Shown here: positions 1 through 11,546 of the stretch, piece by piece
Layout: each line of letters begins with the position of its first letter
How positions within the stretch are numbered: position 1 is the stretch's first letter
Source of the DNA: Mesorhizobium prunaredense
Lineage (GTDB): Bacteria > Pseudomonadota > Alphaproteobacteria > Rhizobiales > Rhizobiaceae
Direction: 5' to 3'
DNA: 64,000 nucleotides
Assembly (NCBI RefSeq): GCF_900156895.1
Contig: NZ_FTPD01000003.1
Location: 1 to 64,000, forward strand
Translations under genes and position numbers: made by a program
The notes under the pieces: model-generated
Database searches by the model: none
Seen by the model: the letters and a program-made list of their open reading frames with translations, nothing else
What the model was told of the DNA's origin: nothing

Positions 1-65
1 CAGAGGGCAGATCTAGAAGCGAACTTCTTCGTCGCCAGCGGCGCGCCGCCCTCGTTGGTGAGGCG

Positions 66-95
66 TATATAGTCGGCAGGCGTTCAAAGTGTCAA
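66..95 (-). promoter_or_regulatory. Strong sigma70-type promoter reading off the left edge
   Basis: On the minus strand a perfect -35 hexamer TTGACA (90-95) is followed after 18 bp by TATATA (66-71), with a GC-rich stretch after it. The transcript would leave the window leftward. Downstream, 15-28 forms a 5-bp RNA hairpin (AGAAG/CTTCT) around a TTCG loop. A near-consensus promoter with GC-rich discriminator and structured leader is typical of rRNA or tRNA operons, but the transcribed gene is outside the window, so the target is inference. Confidence 0.6.
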
Positions 96-314
96 CAACG
101 ATTTCGGTCTTTTTTGAATTTTTTGCGACGAAAGATTGCGGCGCCGATTTTCGGTAGCCGACTTCCGCGGCGGCATGGGGATAACAAGGCCGACCACCGC
201 CTCGGAGCCCTATTGCCGCCGCATTGCGGTTTGACACCAGCCAACGAAGCCGGCGCATGCACCACCGGCGCGGCGCCTTATAAGAGACTGTAAGAGAGCC
301 ACTAAGAGAGAAGT

Positions 315-353
315 ATGACTGGGGATCTCGGCCGAAGCCAGGCGCTTCGTTGA
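315..353 (+). CDS. Possible 12-codon leader peptide ahead of the M23 peptidase
   Basis: An ATG at 315 follows an AGAGAGAAG stretch usable as a ribosome binding site and opens a 12-residue frame whose TGA (351-353) overlaps the TTG (350-352) that opens the long M23 frame. The leader region 281-313 repeats an AAGAGAG-like motif three times. The rest of 96-349 shows no gene. The overlap suggests translational coupling, or a mis-set start for the downstream gene. Chance cannot be excluded. Confidence 0.25.
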   Translation: MTGDLGRSQALR

Positions 354-2398
354 CTTCGCCCGCCGTGACAGGCAAATGTCATGGCCACAACAACAGCGAC
401 AAGCCGTCCCGCCCGGGGAAGAAGCAGCCTTTCTGGATGCCAGATACGGAAAATGTCATAGCCGAACTCGGCAACGAGCCGCCGCTGATTGCGGACGGTC
501 GCAGTGGCCCGCCCGACCGGCGCGAGGTTTCGGCGCGCTGGCTGTCGGGCACTTTTCTTACGGGCGTGACGTCGAGCGTGCTGATGGGTGTGGCGCTGTT
601 CGCAGCCCTCGACGGCCGTCAGCAATTGGCGACGCCGCCCGAGATCGCCGAACTGATCAGCCTTGCAAGAGGCGACGATTCCGGCGAGATCGCCAAGACC
701 ACCAGGCTGGTGGCGCCGCGCCAGATCGCCAGGGCCAAGGACCGCCGGCGCATGGAAGTGCCGATGGTGACCAAGGTCGGCGACCGCGATGTCATCCACA
801 CCATGCCTTTCGTGCAGATCAAGATGGCGCTTGCCGCCGGGCACACGACCAGCCGCGCCTATCCGCCTTTCAATCCGATGCAGGTGTTTGGCGACGACCG
901 CGACGGCAATGCCGGTCAGCCGGCGACCGCCGCCGCCGGCCAGATCTATGGCGCCAAGGTCGAAAGCGAGTTGAGCCTGAAGACGGTCGATTTCCCGATC
1001 GAGACGGCAGCGTTCGACGAAAAGAGCGACTTGTCCGCCGACGAGGTGGAAGAGGTGGTGCGCGAGGCCGGCACGGGTCTGAGCGACGGCGCCGTGCAGG
1101 TCGCGTCGCTGCATTATGTCGACCCGCAGCGATTCGGCGATGCATTCGCCGAGAGTATGGCCGGCTCCTACGACGTCAGGATCGTTCCGGAAAACGTCTC
1201 GGTGTCGCCGCGCGCTGCCCCCGACGATCAGGCGCCAGCCTTCGCCGAGGAGATCATCCCCTTCACCAGGGACCGCAACATCGTCGAGGCCCTCGCCGAT
1301 TCGGGCTATACCGGCGAGGACGCCACCGGCATGGCCGAGGCGATCGCCAAATTGCTGAATGCGACAGCGCTCAAGGCGGGAACCGTGCTGCGCGTCGGCC
1401 TTGAGATCCATGGCGACGCCGCCAAGGTCGTTCGCACCGGCATCTACGACAGGGCCCAGCATATCGTCACCATCGCGCTCGATGATCACGGCCAATATGT
1501 GCCGGCGCAGGAGCCGGAGCCCAATCCCGAATTGCTGACCGCATTCGATGATTCGCCGCCGGTGGTGGTGCGCGGCAATCTGCCGAACGTCTATGACGGC
1601 ATCTACCGCGCCGCCTACTCCTACGGCATGTCCAAGGCGATGACCAAGCGGCTGATCAAGCTCCTGGCGTCCGGTGTCGATTTCCAGTCGCGGCTCAATC
1701 CGTCGGACCGCATCGAGGTGCTGTTCTCGCAGCCGGATGGCGACGACCGGGCATCCGACGAATCCGAGCTGCTCTATGTCTCGGCGAGCTTCGGCGGCAC
1801 GACGCGCAATTTCTACCGGTTCCAGATGCAGGACGGCAGCACCGACTATTTCGACGAGGACGGCCGCAGCGCCCAGCAATTCCTGCTGCGCAATCCCCTG
1901 CCCGCAGGAAAATTCCGCTCCGGCTTCGGTGCCCGCAGGCATCCGATCCTCGGCTATGTGCGCTTGCATACCGGCGTCGATTGGTCAGCCGCCATCGGCA
2001 CGCCGATCATCGCCGCCGGCAACGGTGTCGTCGACAAGGCCGGCTGGGCCGGAGGCTATGGCAAACAGATCATCCTCCGTCACGCCAATGGCTACGAGAC
2101 CTCCTACAATCACCAGAGCGCTTTTGCCAAAGGCATCGCGCCGGGCGTGCGCATCCGCCAAGGCCAGACCATCGGCTTTCTCGGCCAGACCGGCCTCGCC
2201 ACCGGTCCGCATCTCCACTACGAGCTGATCGTCAACGGCACCAAGGTCGACCCGATGCGCGTTCGCCTGCCGGTCGGCAAGGTGCTGAAGGGCGACGACC
2301 TCGTCGCCTTCAAGCGCGAGCGCGGGCGCATCGATGATCTGCTCAAGCAGCAAGACAATGATTCGCTGAAGGTCGCGAGCGCCAAGATCGAAGGCTGA
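350..2398 (+). CDS. M23 family metallopeptidase, membrane-anchored peptidoglycan hydrolase
   Basis: Zn-dependent murein endopeptidase expected to act in the periplasm on cell-wall cross-links. The C-terminal ~130 residues hold the M23 (LytM/NlpD) signature: a His and Asp in 'RHPILGYVRLHTGVDW' as zinc ligands, the 'GTPIIAAGNG' strand, and the distal 'HLHYE' motif, so it should be catalytically active. One hydrophobic segment near the N-terminus (around 'GTFLTGVTSSVLMGVALFAAL') looks like a membrane anchor; the ~350 residues between are the linker/DUF5930-like region of rhizobial homologues. The start is uncertain: TTG 350, GTG 365 and ATG 437 are in frame. Codon use is already coding-like before 437, so a start upstream of 437 is favoured. 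It converges on the MFS gene 25 bp downstream. Confidence 0.9.
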   Translation: MTSPAVTGKCHGHNNSDKPSRPGKKQPFWMPDTENVIAELGNEPPLIADGRSGPPDRREVSARWLSGTFLTGVTSSVLMGVALFAALDGRQQLATPPEIAELISLARGDDSGEIAKTTRLVAPRQIARAKDRRRMEVPMVTKVGDRDVIHTMPFVQIKMALAAGHTTSRAYPPFNPMQVFGDDRDGNAGQPATAAAGQIYGAKVESELSLKTVDFPIETAAFDEKSDLSADEVEEVVREAGTGLSDGAVQVASLHYVDPQRFGDAFAESMAGSYDVRIVPENVSVSPRAAPDDQAPAFAEEIIPFTRDRNIVEALADSGYTGEDATGMAEAIAKLLNATALKAGTVLRVGLEIHGDAAKVVRTGIYDRAQHIVTIALDDHGQYVPAQEPEPNPELLTAFDDSPPVVVRGNLPNVYDGIYRAAYSYGMSKAMTKRLIKLLASGVDFQSRLNPSDRIEVLFSQPDGDDRASDESELLYVSASFGGTTRNFYRFQMQDGSTDYFDEDGRSAQQFLLRNPLPAGKFRSGFGARRHPILGYVRLHTGVDWSAAIGTPIIAAGNGVVDKAGWAGGYGKQIILRHANGYETSYNHQSAFAKGIAPGVRIRQGQTIGFLGQTGLATGPHLHYELIVNGTKVDPMRVRLPVGKVLKGDDLVAFKRERGRIDDLLKQQDNDSLKVASAKIEG

Positions 2399-2423
2399 GC
2401 CGAGCTGGGCCTTTGCCGGCTGC

Positions 2424-3983
2424 TCAGCGCTGCGGAGCCTCGGATCCACGCGGCCATGGCAGTCGCTCGCCGGAAACAGTTGTCCACGCCACGATCGCCG
2501 AGAGCAGGCAAAGCAGCGCCGTCACCAAGGCGACGGCTGCGAACGCTGCGTCGCTGGCGGCCAGCCTTGCTGCATCGAGATCCGGCGCCAGGCCCGCCGG
2601 TTCGCCGAAACCCGGAATGCCGGATGCGGCACCGCTGTTCAGCGCTGCCGCATAGACCCAGGCCGCCAGTGACCCCATCGCCGCCACTGCGATCAGGCCG
2701 CCAATGCGCGAGACGGCATTGTTGATTCCCGAGGCAGCACCGGTATCCTTGTCCTCGACCGCCGTCATCACCGCCGTCGACAGCGGCGACACCACCAGCG
2801 CCATGCCGAGCCCCATCAGCGCCATCAGCGGAAACACGCCCCACCAGAAACTGTGGATGCCGGCATAGGCCAGCAAGGCAAGCCCGGCAAAGGCGACAGC
2901 GACGACGAGACTGCCGCTGGCGATCGGAAAACGCGGACCGATCCGGTCGGACCACTGGCCGACCGGCCCCGACAACAGCGCGATCAAGACCGACAGCGGC
3001 AGGAAGATGAAGCCGACCTCAGCGGCGCTCAGCCCCCATCCGGCGATGAGCAGCATCGGCAGATAGAACAGGTTGGCCGACAGTGCGAAATAGAGGAAGA
3101 AGGTCGCCACATTGGCGCCGGCGAAGGCGCCGACCCGAAACAGCGAGAGATCGATCATCGGCTCGCTCTGCCGGCGCTCGAAGACAATGAACACGATGAG
3201 CAGCACCGCGCCGGCGGCAATGCTCGAGCCGGACATTTGCCCCTCGCCCTCTGCGCTCATCGAAGTCAAGCCGTAGGCAAGCGCTCCGAACGCCAAGGTG
3301 GCGAGTGAAGCGCCGCCGAGATCGAGGCTGCGCTTTTCGGTCGGTGCGTCGGCCGGGACCTTGGCGAGCAGAAGATAGATCGAGACAAGACCAAGCGGCA
3401 GATTGACCGCGAAGATCAGCCGCCAGATGCCGTCGCCGAAGGCCGACAAGACAACGCCGCCCAGCACCGGGCCAAGCGCCGTCGTCAGCGCCGAGGCCGC
3501 CGCCCAGATGCCGATCGCCCTGCCGCGCTCCTTCTTCGGATAGGCCTTGGCGATAATGGCGAGGCTGCCTGGCACCATGATGGCAGCACCGATGCCCTGA
3601 ATGGCGCGAAACGCAATGAGCATTGGCGGGTTCGGCGCCACCGCGCAGGCAAGCGAGGCGGCAATGAACAGCGCGATGCCTGCCACAAAAGCATGCCGCA
3701 GGCCAAAACGGTCGCCGGCGGCGCCGCCAACAAGGATGAGTGCCGAAAGCGTCAGCGCATAGGCGTTTGAAATCCACTGCGCCTCGGCGAAACTGGCGCC
3801 AAGATCGACGCGGATCGCCGGCGTGGCGATGGCCAGGATCGAGCCGTCGATGAAGCCGAGCGCGGAAGCCAGGATCGCCGCGATCAGCACGAAGCTGCGC
3901 CGCGATTGCGGGCAAAACGTATCGGCCGGCAGCGGCCTGACCCGGGGGACGGCTTCGGCGCCGACTTCGCTCGGAGAACGCAT
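2424..3983 (-). CDS. MFS transporter, DHA2 (EmrB/QacA-like) drug exporter
   Basis: A 519-residue inner-membrane protein with about 14 hydrophobic segments, the length and topology of the DHA2 drug:proton antiporter family. Family motifs visible are the loop 2-3 motif ('GGAAGDRFGLR') and the motif C-like run in helix 5 ('ALTTALGPVLGGVV'). Family knowledge points to proton-driven export of amphipathic drugs or metabolites; no substrate can be read from sequence. No TetR/MarR regulator or membrane fusion partner is adjacent, so it is likely a stand-alone pump. The ATG at 3983 lies after a divergent intergenic region; no regulatory site was recognised. Confidence 0.88.
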   Translation of the reverse strand: MRSPSEVGAEAVPRVRPLPADTFCPQSRRSFVLIAAILASALGFIDGSILAIATPAIRVDLGASFAEAQWISNAYALTLSALILVGGAAGDRFGLRHAFVAGIALFIAASLACAVAPNPPMLIAFRAIQGIGAAIMVPGSLAIIAKAYPKKERGRAIGIWAAASALTTALGPVLGGVVLSAFGDGIWRLIFAVNLPLGLVSIYLLLAKVPADAPTEKRSLDLGGASLATLAFGALAYGLTSMSAEGEGQMSGSSIAAGAVLLIVFIVFERRQSEPMIDLSLFRVGAFAGANVATFFLYFALSANLFYLPMLLIAGWGLSAAEVGFIFLPLSVLIALLSGPVGQWSDRIGPRFPIASGSLVVAVAFAGLALLAYAGIHSFWWGVFPLMALMGLGMALVVSPLSTAVMTAVEDKDTGAASGINNAVSRIGGLIAVAAMGSLAAWVYAAALNSGAASGIPGFGEPAGLAPDLDAARLAASDAAFAAVALVTALLCLLSAIVAWTTVSGERLPWPRGSEAPQR

Positions 3984-4227
3984 GAGGCCTGCTTAGACCT
4001 CCTATGCGCCGGCAACAACCGGCCAGAGGACTGCTGTCGTTGAAACCAGAACAGGAAATCTGGCGGCCTAAGTAGGATCACGCCGATTCGGGTGCGACGG
4101 CAGATGCCGTACTAGGCTTCTCGCAGCACAGCAGCAAGGAGGAATGCTGAGCAAGATCATCGGCTGACACCGTTCGTTGCAGTGGACTATCGCAAACCGT
4201 GGAAGTTGGCCGAGGACCCCTCAGCTT

Positions 4228-4410
4228 CGTCATTCCAGGGCGAAGCAGGAGCGAAGCGACGTCGCGAAGACCCTGGGATCCATTCCGTGACCTCAACCGA
4301 AGTGCGCGGCGAGACAGAATTCCGCACCGTCGCAACGCTCTGATGTCGCGGCATGGATCCTGGGTTTGCGCCGCGTCGCTTCGCTCCTTGCTCCACCCCA
4401 GGATGACGAG
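4228..4410. repeat. Palindromic intergenic repeat
   Basis: The ends are inverted: 'CGTCATTCCAGGGCGAAGC' at 4228 matches, in reverse complement, the end near 4390-4410 ('CACCCCAGGATGACGAG'). Inside, 'GGAGCGAAGCGACG' at 4248-4262 pairs with 'CGTCGCTTCGCTCC' near 4374-4387. Short frames here are by-products of this GC-rich palindrome. It fills most of the gap 3984-4448; no gene was found in the remainder. Elements of this style are dispersed in rhizobial genomes (established); mobility is inference. Confidence 0.7.
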
Positions 4411-4448
4411 GCGATAGGCGTTTCGGCCAATCTTTTGCACCATGGCGC

Positions 4449-5927
4449 TCAGTCGATGAATTCCACCGTGACGCCCGGCGAGACGATTTTTGCCAGTTCG
4501 CGCGCGTCCCAATTGGTCAGCCGCACGCAGCCATGGCTTTCGGTCTTGCCGATCTTGGAGGGGTCAGGTGTGCCGTGAATGCCGTAGGTCGGCTTGTCCA
4601 GCGCAATCCAGACCGAGCCGACGGGGCCGTTCGGGCCCGGCGGGATGGTCAGGATCTTGTTGTTTTCGCCCTGTCTGAAATTGATGTTCGGATTGTAGGT
4701 GTAGTTCGGGTCGAGAGCGACCCGCGACACCGCATGCGTGCCGGTGGGTGAAGGCGTGTCCACCGAGCCGATGGTGGCTGGATAGGCCGCGATCAGCTTG
4801 CCCGACGCGTCATAGGCGCGGGCCTGCTTCTTGCCCTTGTCGGCGATGATGCGTGCCACCGGCGTGGCCACCAGCCTGCCGAAATTGGCGACCTTGATGA
4901 TCGTGCCGGGACGGTTGAAATTGGCTTCCGGATTGAGCGCCTTCAGATAGTTCTCGTCCATGTGGAACCGCTCGGCCAGCGCTTCGGTGACTGAGGTGTA
5001 GCTCAGCCGTTCGAGTTGCGCCTTCTGGCCGTAGTCTTCCGGCACCGATGCGACATAGGGGCCGGCAGCATCCTCGGGCGTGATGCTGTAGGAGGCGAAG
5101 GCATCGCCGCCGGACTGCTCAAGGGCCGCCTGGATGCCGACCACATCGGTCGACCGCAGATTGCTGCCAGTGATCTCGTTGTAGGCGGCGAGCGCCTTGT
5201 CGACATTCGAGCCGAAGCGCCCGTCGACGACGCCGGGCGAAGCGCCGGCGCGGTCGAGCAGCACTTGCAGCGCCGCGACCTCCTGGCGTGCGCCGAGTGA
5301 AAGCGATGGATCGACGACAATCTTACCGTCGATCTTTGGCGGCAGTGCCGCCTGGTCGCCCGGCGCCGTCGGCTCGACCGGTTCGATCGCAGCCTCGTTG
5401 AGCGGCTGGCGCTTGACGGTGCCCGGCTTTACCGGCTGCGGCGCTTCCGGATAATTGTTGCCATAGTTGCCGCCTTCCGGCGGTGCTTCGGGAAAAGCGT
5501 CCACCGGATCGCCGTAGGCATCATATTCTTCGACCGGCGGTACAACGACCACGCCTTCCTCTTCCAATTGCCTGCGGCGCAAGCGCGCCGTGTCTTCCGG
5601 ATCGTCGAGATAATAGCGGTCGTCCTCGACCGGTCCGAGATTGCGCAAGCCCTCGCGGCGGAGTGCACGGCGATCGAACCTGGTCTGCGGCGGCTGGATG
5701 GCGAGCACCTTGCCGGTTTCCGTATCGACGATGACGCGGTTTCCTCTGGCGTCGTAGTAGACGTCGAAATCGCCGTTCTGGGCGACCAGCACGGCATGGC
5801 GATCCACAGCTCGGGCGTCCACGGCGCGGGCAGATCGCGGCGCGATGTCCTCCGTCGGCGCGGCCATCACGCTCGAAGAAAGCAGCCCGGCGGCGAGCGC
5901 CGAAAGGGTGAAGATCGTGCGGAACAT
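4449..5927 (-). CDS. L,D-transpeptidase (YkuD domain) with putative peptidoglycan-binding region
   Basis: Secreted enzyme expected to make 3-3 meso-DAP cross-links or anchor proteins to peptidoglycan. The chosen ATG 5927 opens a clear signal peptide ('MFRTIFTLSALAAGLLSSSVMA'-like, charged start, hydrophobic core, A-x-A end); the open frame upstream to 6131 runs through an intergenic repeat and is rejected. After a long proline-rich, low-complexity region comes a peptidoglycan-binding-like helical part ('QVLLDRAGASPGVVDGRFG'), a LysM-like spacer and the YkuD catalytic domain with the His of 'YGIHGTPDP' and the Cys of 'SHGCVRLTNWD'. All key catalytic residues are present. About 492 residues. 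Confidence 0.92.
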   Translation of the reverse strand: MFRTIFTLSALAAGLLSSSVMAAPTEDIAPRSARAVDARAVDRHAVLVAQNGDFDVYYDARGNRVIVDTETGKVLAIQPPQTRFDRRALRREGLRNLGPVEDDRYYLDDPEDTARLRRRQLEEEGVVVVPPVEEYDAYGDPVDAFPEAPPEGGNYGNNYPEAPQPVKPGTVKRQPLNEAAIEPVEPTAPGDQAALPPKIDGKIVVDPSLSLGARQEVAALQVLLDRAGASPGVVDGRFGSNVDKALAAYNEITGSNLRSTDVVGIQAALEQSGGDAFASYSITPEDAAGPYVASVPEDYGQKAQLERLSYTSVTEALAERFHMDENYLKALNPEANFNRPGTIIKVANFGRLVATPVARIIADKGKKQARAYDASGKLIAAYPATIGSVDTPSPTGTHAVSRVALDPNYTYNPNINFRQGENNKILTIPPGPNGPVGSVWIALDKPTYGIHGTPDPSKIGKTESHGCVRLTNWDARELAKIVSPGVTVEFID

Positions 5928-5978
5928 GCTGGCCAAATTCTCCGGTCCGTAATTGCCGCCGCCCGGCGTTGTTTCTTC

Positions 5979-6072
5979 AGAGCGCCGCGCGGCCCTTCGG
6001 ACGCGCAGGGACGCTCTAACACTTAAAAATCTCCGCATCATGCTTTCCGAAAATCCAATTCGATTTTCGGGC
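5979..6072. repeat. Rhizobial intergenic palindrome (AGAGCG...GCTCT type)
   Basis: AGAGCG and CGCTCT-flanked hairpin (5979-6018) followed by a second hairpin 'CCGAAAATC.../...GATTTTCGG' (6047-6070). The same two-hairpin architecture occurs, in better preserved form, at 48286-48388 and inverted at 49038-49138. It lies just upstream of the L,D-transpeptidase start. Confidence 0.7.
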
Positions 6073-6179
6073 CTTTGCGGAGACGAACCCCTTCGCCAGC
6101 AAATCAGTTGCCAACCATAAGGTTCCAACATGAACCGGGCATGAAGATGGCGGATTTCTGGCGGGCTGGAGCAAGAACA

Positions 6180-6545
6180 CTAGCTGGCGGCGAATCCCAA
6201 TTCCTTGCGCGCCTGCTTCGTCAGCTTGAGCACGACAAGGCGGTGGCTTTCGCGCAGATAGTCTTTTAGCGCGTCATCGTCCATGCTTTGGCTTGTCTGG
6301 CGCTGGATCCATTTCATGCCGCGTGAGGCAAGATAGGGCGCGGGCCGAAGGCCCGGCTGTTCCTTCAAGATGTCATAAGCGATGTCGGAGCATTTGAAGG
6401 TGACGAACGGCTCCTTGCCATCGCTCCAACCGCCGATCGCAAAGACCTTGGCTCCGACCTTCCAGACATGAGCGCCGCCCCACTGGACGACATGGGTCGC
6501 CGACGGCAGCGAGGCGCAGAAGCTGTTGTAGTCGTCCAACGTCAT
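6180..6545 (-). CDS. MmcQ/YjbR family protein
   Basis: A 121-residue single-domain protein of the MmcQ/YjbR (CyaY-like fold) family, often annotated as DNA-binding though the biochemical role is unproven. Matching features are the N-terminal helix ending in a 'W/H' motif ('VVQWGGAHVWKVGAKVFAIGG'-like), the 'FVTFKCSD' strand, and the 'PAPYLASRGMKWI' motif typical of the family. It lies 44 bp downstream of the clpB stop on the same strand with no T-tailed terminator between, so some read-through is possible. Length is normal. Confidence 0.85.
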   Translation of the reverse strand: MTLDDYNSFCASLPSATHVVQWGGAHVWKVGAKVFAIGGWSDGKEPFVTFKCSDIAYDILKEQPGLRPAPYLASRGMKWIQRQTSQSMDDDALKDYLRESHRLVVLKLTKQARKELGFAAS

Positions 6546-6589
6546 CTGCGCCCCCGTTTAATTTTTTGATTATGCGGCGGCCTCGAAAA

Positions 6590-9199
<2,610 letters not shown>

Positions 9200-9291
9200 A
9201 TCTGTCTCCTTCCGTCACCGGCCCGCTTTGCGGCACCGGATCAGATTGCGGTGACGGACCCGCCCGTTCGAGCCGGGTCCTGTTCACGCGA

Positions 9292-9321
9292 GATATGGGG
9301 CGCAAGCCACGGACCCTCAAG
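9292..9321 (-). promoter_or_regulatory. Sigma32 (RpoH)-type heat-shock promoter for clpB
   Basis: On the minus strand CTTGAG (9316-9321) is followed, about 17 bp on, by CCCATAT inside 9292-9300. This fits the alphaproteobacterial RpoH consensus CTTG...CCATNT with usual spacing, and lies about 90 bp upstream of the clpB ATG, as expected for a heat-shock chaperone. Confidence 0.65.
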
Positions 9322-9370
9322 ACGTCCCGATAACGGCGGACTCATAATATTTCCCGAGCGGCGCACATAC

Positions 9371-9398
9371 AAAAACGGCGGAGATTTCTCTCCGCCGT
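9371..9398 (-). terminator. Rho-independent terminator after the DUF4167 gene
   Basis: A perfect 10-bp stem ACGGCGGAGA / TCTCCGCCGT (9375-9384 and 9389-9398) with a 4-nt loop. On the minus strand it is followed by a run of Ts (complement of AAAAA at 9371-9375). It lies 26 bp beyond the stop of the DUF4167 gene and separates it from clpB. Confidence 0.85.
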
Positions 9399-9423
9399 CT
9401 AGGAATGTCTGGGCCTTGCTCGA

Positions 9424-10353
9424 TCAGTTGCTGACGTCAACGATGGCGGGCTCGCCACCGGCGTCTTCCGCCGGAGCTGCATTTGCGTTGTCACCGCCTG
9501 CATTGTCGTTACCGCCATCCACCTGATCAGCATTGACGCGCGGACGGCGCGGACGCCTGGGGCGGCGGGCAGCGCCGCTTTCGGCGGCGGCTTCGTTCAT
9601 CTCGGCCTGGGCAGCCAGAGCCGCCGGCGAAAAGCTCTCGAACTGCGGTGCGGATTCGGCCACAGAAACAGGCTCGATCGGAGACACAGCTTCCGCCTGT
9701 ACGGGCGTTTCGTTCTGAACCGGTCTCTCGTTGCGCCGGTTCTGATCGCCGCGCTGTCCGCCCTGCTCGCCGCGCGCACCAAATTCGCCGCGCTGGCCGT
9801 AGCCGCCATTCGGGCGACGGTCGCGATGGCGGCCGCCATTGTCGCGCCCACTGTTATCGCGCCCACTGGCATCACGATTATCGCGGCCGTTTTCCTGGTT
9901 GAACGTCAATTCGGCCGGCGTGCCGTCGATAACCGGCTGCGGGCCTGCACCGTGGTTGACCACCGGAGCCGCAGTCTCGCCGACATTGCTGTTGCCGGCA
10001 TTGTCGAACTCGTCGCGATCTTCGTCGCCGTCATCGTCGAAATCGTCGCGATTCTGTTGAGCGCTCTGGACCGGTAGCTGCGCCTGCGCGGCAGCGATGA
10101 TGCGATTGTAGTGCTCGGCGTGCTGGAGATAGTTTTCCGCCATCACCCGGTCGCCGGAGCTCTGCGCGTCACGGGCAAGGGTTGCATATTTTTCGGCGAT
10201 CTGCTGAGCCGATCCGCGGATCTTCACGTCCGGACCGTTGCTCTCGTAATTGCGCGTCAGGGGATTTGGACCCTTGCGGTTGTTGTTATTGTTGTTGCCG
10301 CCGCCATTGTTGTTGCGACCGCGCATGCGCCTGTTCTGCTGTTGTGGCCTCAT
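9424..10353 (-). CDS. DUF4167 domain protein, low-complexity C-terminus
   Basis: A 309-residue protein with the conserved DUF4167 block near the N-terminus ('NPLTRNYESNGPDVKIRG', 'AENYLQHAEHYNRI'), preceded by an Arg/Asn/Gly-rich start that looks RNA-binding-like. The rest is disordered: acidic 'DDFDDDGDEDRDE' tracts, Arg/Gly/Asn-rich segments and a basic 'RRPRRPRRPR' cluster near the C-terminus. Function is unknown. It is conserved in Rhizobiales next to prmC/prfA, hinting at translation or RNA metabolism (inference). The stop is followed by a good intrinsic terminator. Confidence 0.88.
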   Translation of the reverse strand: MRPQQQNRRMRGRNNNGGGNNNNNNRKGPNPLTRNYESNGPDVKIRGSAQQIAEKYATLARDAQSSGDRVMAENYLQHAEHYNRIIAAAQAQLPVQSAQQNRDDFDDDGDEDRDEFDNAGNSNVGETAAPVVNHGAGPQPVIDGTPAELTFNQENGRDNRDASGRDNSGRDNGGRHRDRRPNGGYGQRGEFGARGEQGGQRGDQNRRNERPVQNETPVQAEAVSPIEPVSVAESAPQFESFSPAALAAQAEMNEAAAESGAARRPRRPRRPRVNADQVDGGNDNAGGDNANAAPAEDAGGEPAIVDVSN

Positions 10354-10655
10354 TCGACTCTCTTCATTTTGAAATTTTCGAAAACTTTTTCACGAACGGA
10401 GGCGCTCATGCAGCCAGCCGTTTCGTCTCTTCACCGGCGTTCGCCCGCATCGATTGCGTTGGCGCCACGTGTCATCCTGTTCCGGTTACATCACTTGCCG
10501 GACGATCCCCGCACGAAGCTTGGGCGTCGTTTGCGCAAGAAGGCAGCTATTTCCAAGGAAACCGAATCGCTAAGAGCACTGCCTGCTTCGTCTCATCCGG
10601 TTAAGGCGACCCTAGCCGCATTCCCCGGCATTGCCAAGCGCTTTTTTGCGCTGCA
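10354..10655. other. Intergenic stretch without a recognised gene
   Basis: 302 bp between prmC and the DUF4167 gene. An AT-rich patch at 10369-10392 is the likely promoter area of the DUF4167 gene, but no clean -35/-10 pair, repeat or coding frame could be supported. Confidence 0.5.
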
Positions 10656-11546
10656 TCACGGCTTTGTCAGATCAAAGATCAGAACTCTCTCGTTTCCGCC
10701 AAAGTCGCGGAATACCCTCGCCGGCACATAGCCGGCTGCGGAGAATATGCCCGTGACCTCTTTGCGTTGGGTGTGGCCGATCTCGACCGCAATCCTGCCC
10801 TCGGCTTCCAAAAAACCTGCCGCCTCGGCGGCGATGATCCTGTAGGGACTCAGACCGTCCACGCCGCCATCGAGGGCTTGGCGTGGATCGAAATCGCGGA
10901 CTTCGTCCTGCAGATTTTCAATGTCTATGGCCGCTATATAGGGCGGGTTGGCGGCAATTACATGGTATCGGCCAAAAACTTTTTCGAACCAGTCGGATTC
11001 GAGCACCTGGAACCGGTCGGCCAACCCCAATTCCCCGGCATTGCGCATGGCGGTCGCCAGCGCGCCTGGCGAAATATCGACCCCGGTGGCGACCGCCGCC
11101 GGAACCGCGCTGAGCAGCGCCAGCGCGATGGCGCCGGTACCGGTGCCGAGATCGAGGATGCGGCATTCGCCTTGCCGTTCCGCAGTCGTCTTTACGAAGG
11201 GCAGCACTGCTTCGACCAGCGTTTCGGTATCCGGTCGCGGCTCCAGCGTTTCCGGTGACAGCGACAGGCGCAAGCCGTAGAAATCGCGATAGCCCAGGAT
11301 GCGATGCACCGGCTCACCGGCAACCCGCCGTCTCAGGGCTGCATCGATCGCGGCGATCGCGCCGGCATCGACACTGCATTCCGGATCGGCGATGGCTTGG
11401 GTGCGGGTCGTGCCGGAAAAATATTCGACGATCAGCCTCGCATCCAGCGCTGGGTCGGCGACTGCGGCCGCAGCAAGGCGTGTCCGCGCCGCTTTCAGCA
11501 GCAGCCCTAGTGTGGTGGATTTGAGGTTCCTGCTATTTGTTGGCAT
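10656..11546 (-). CDS. prmC: PrmC, release factor N5-glutamine methyltransferase
   Basis: SAM-dependent methylase that modifies the Gln of the GGQ motif in RF1/RF2, improving peptide release. The family layout is clear: N-terminal helical substrate-binding domain, SAM motif '[16 protein letters not shown]' near residue 125, and the catalytic 'NPPYI' motif. It lies downstream of prfA on the same strand, the enzyme beside its substrate. The N-terminus is odd: the only ATG (11546) sits inside the loop of a 21-bp inverted repeat (11512-11574) and codons 6-13 are one arm of it. Typical PrmC similarity begins at about residue 11, so the repeat seems to have replaced or supplied the native start. 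Confidence 0.93.
   Translation of the reverse strand: MPTNSRNLKSTTLGLLLKAARTRLAAAAVADPALDARLIVEYFSGTTRTQAIADPECSVDAGAIAAIDAALRRRVAGEPVHRILGYRDFYGLRLSLSPETLEPRPDTETLVEAVLPFVKTTAERQGECRILDLGTGTGAIALALLSAVPAAVATGVDISPGALATAMRNAGELGLADRFQVLESDWFEKVFGRYHVIAANPPYIAAIDIENLQDEVRDFDPRQALDGGVDGLSPYRIIAAEAAGFLEAEGRIAVEIGHTQRKEVTGIFSAAGYVPARVFRDFGGNERVLIFDLTKP

Noticed and set aside
13..375. A 120-codon minus frame at the left edge
   Set aside because: Runs through a strong promoter and non-coding leader; no motif, and the hairpin region better fits a stable-RNA leader.
302..1969. A 555-codon minus frame opposite the M23 peptidase
   Set aside because: Shadow of a gene with intact zinc-binding motifs.
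4078..4512. Several 60-140 codon frames in the gap between MFS and L,D-transpeptidase
   Set aside because: All lie in a palindromic intergenic repeat and have no family or ribosome-site support.
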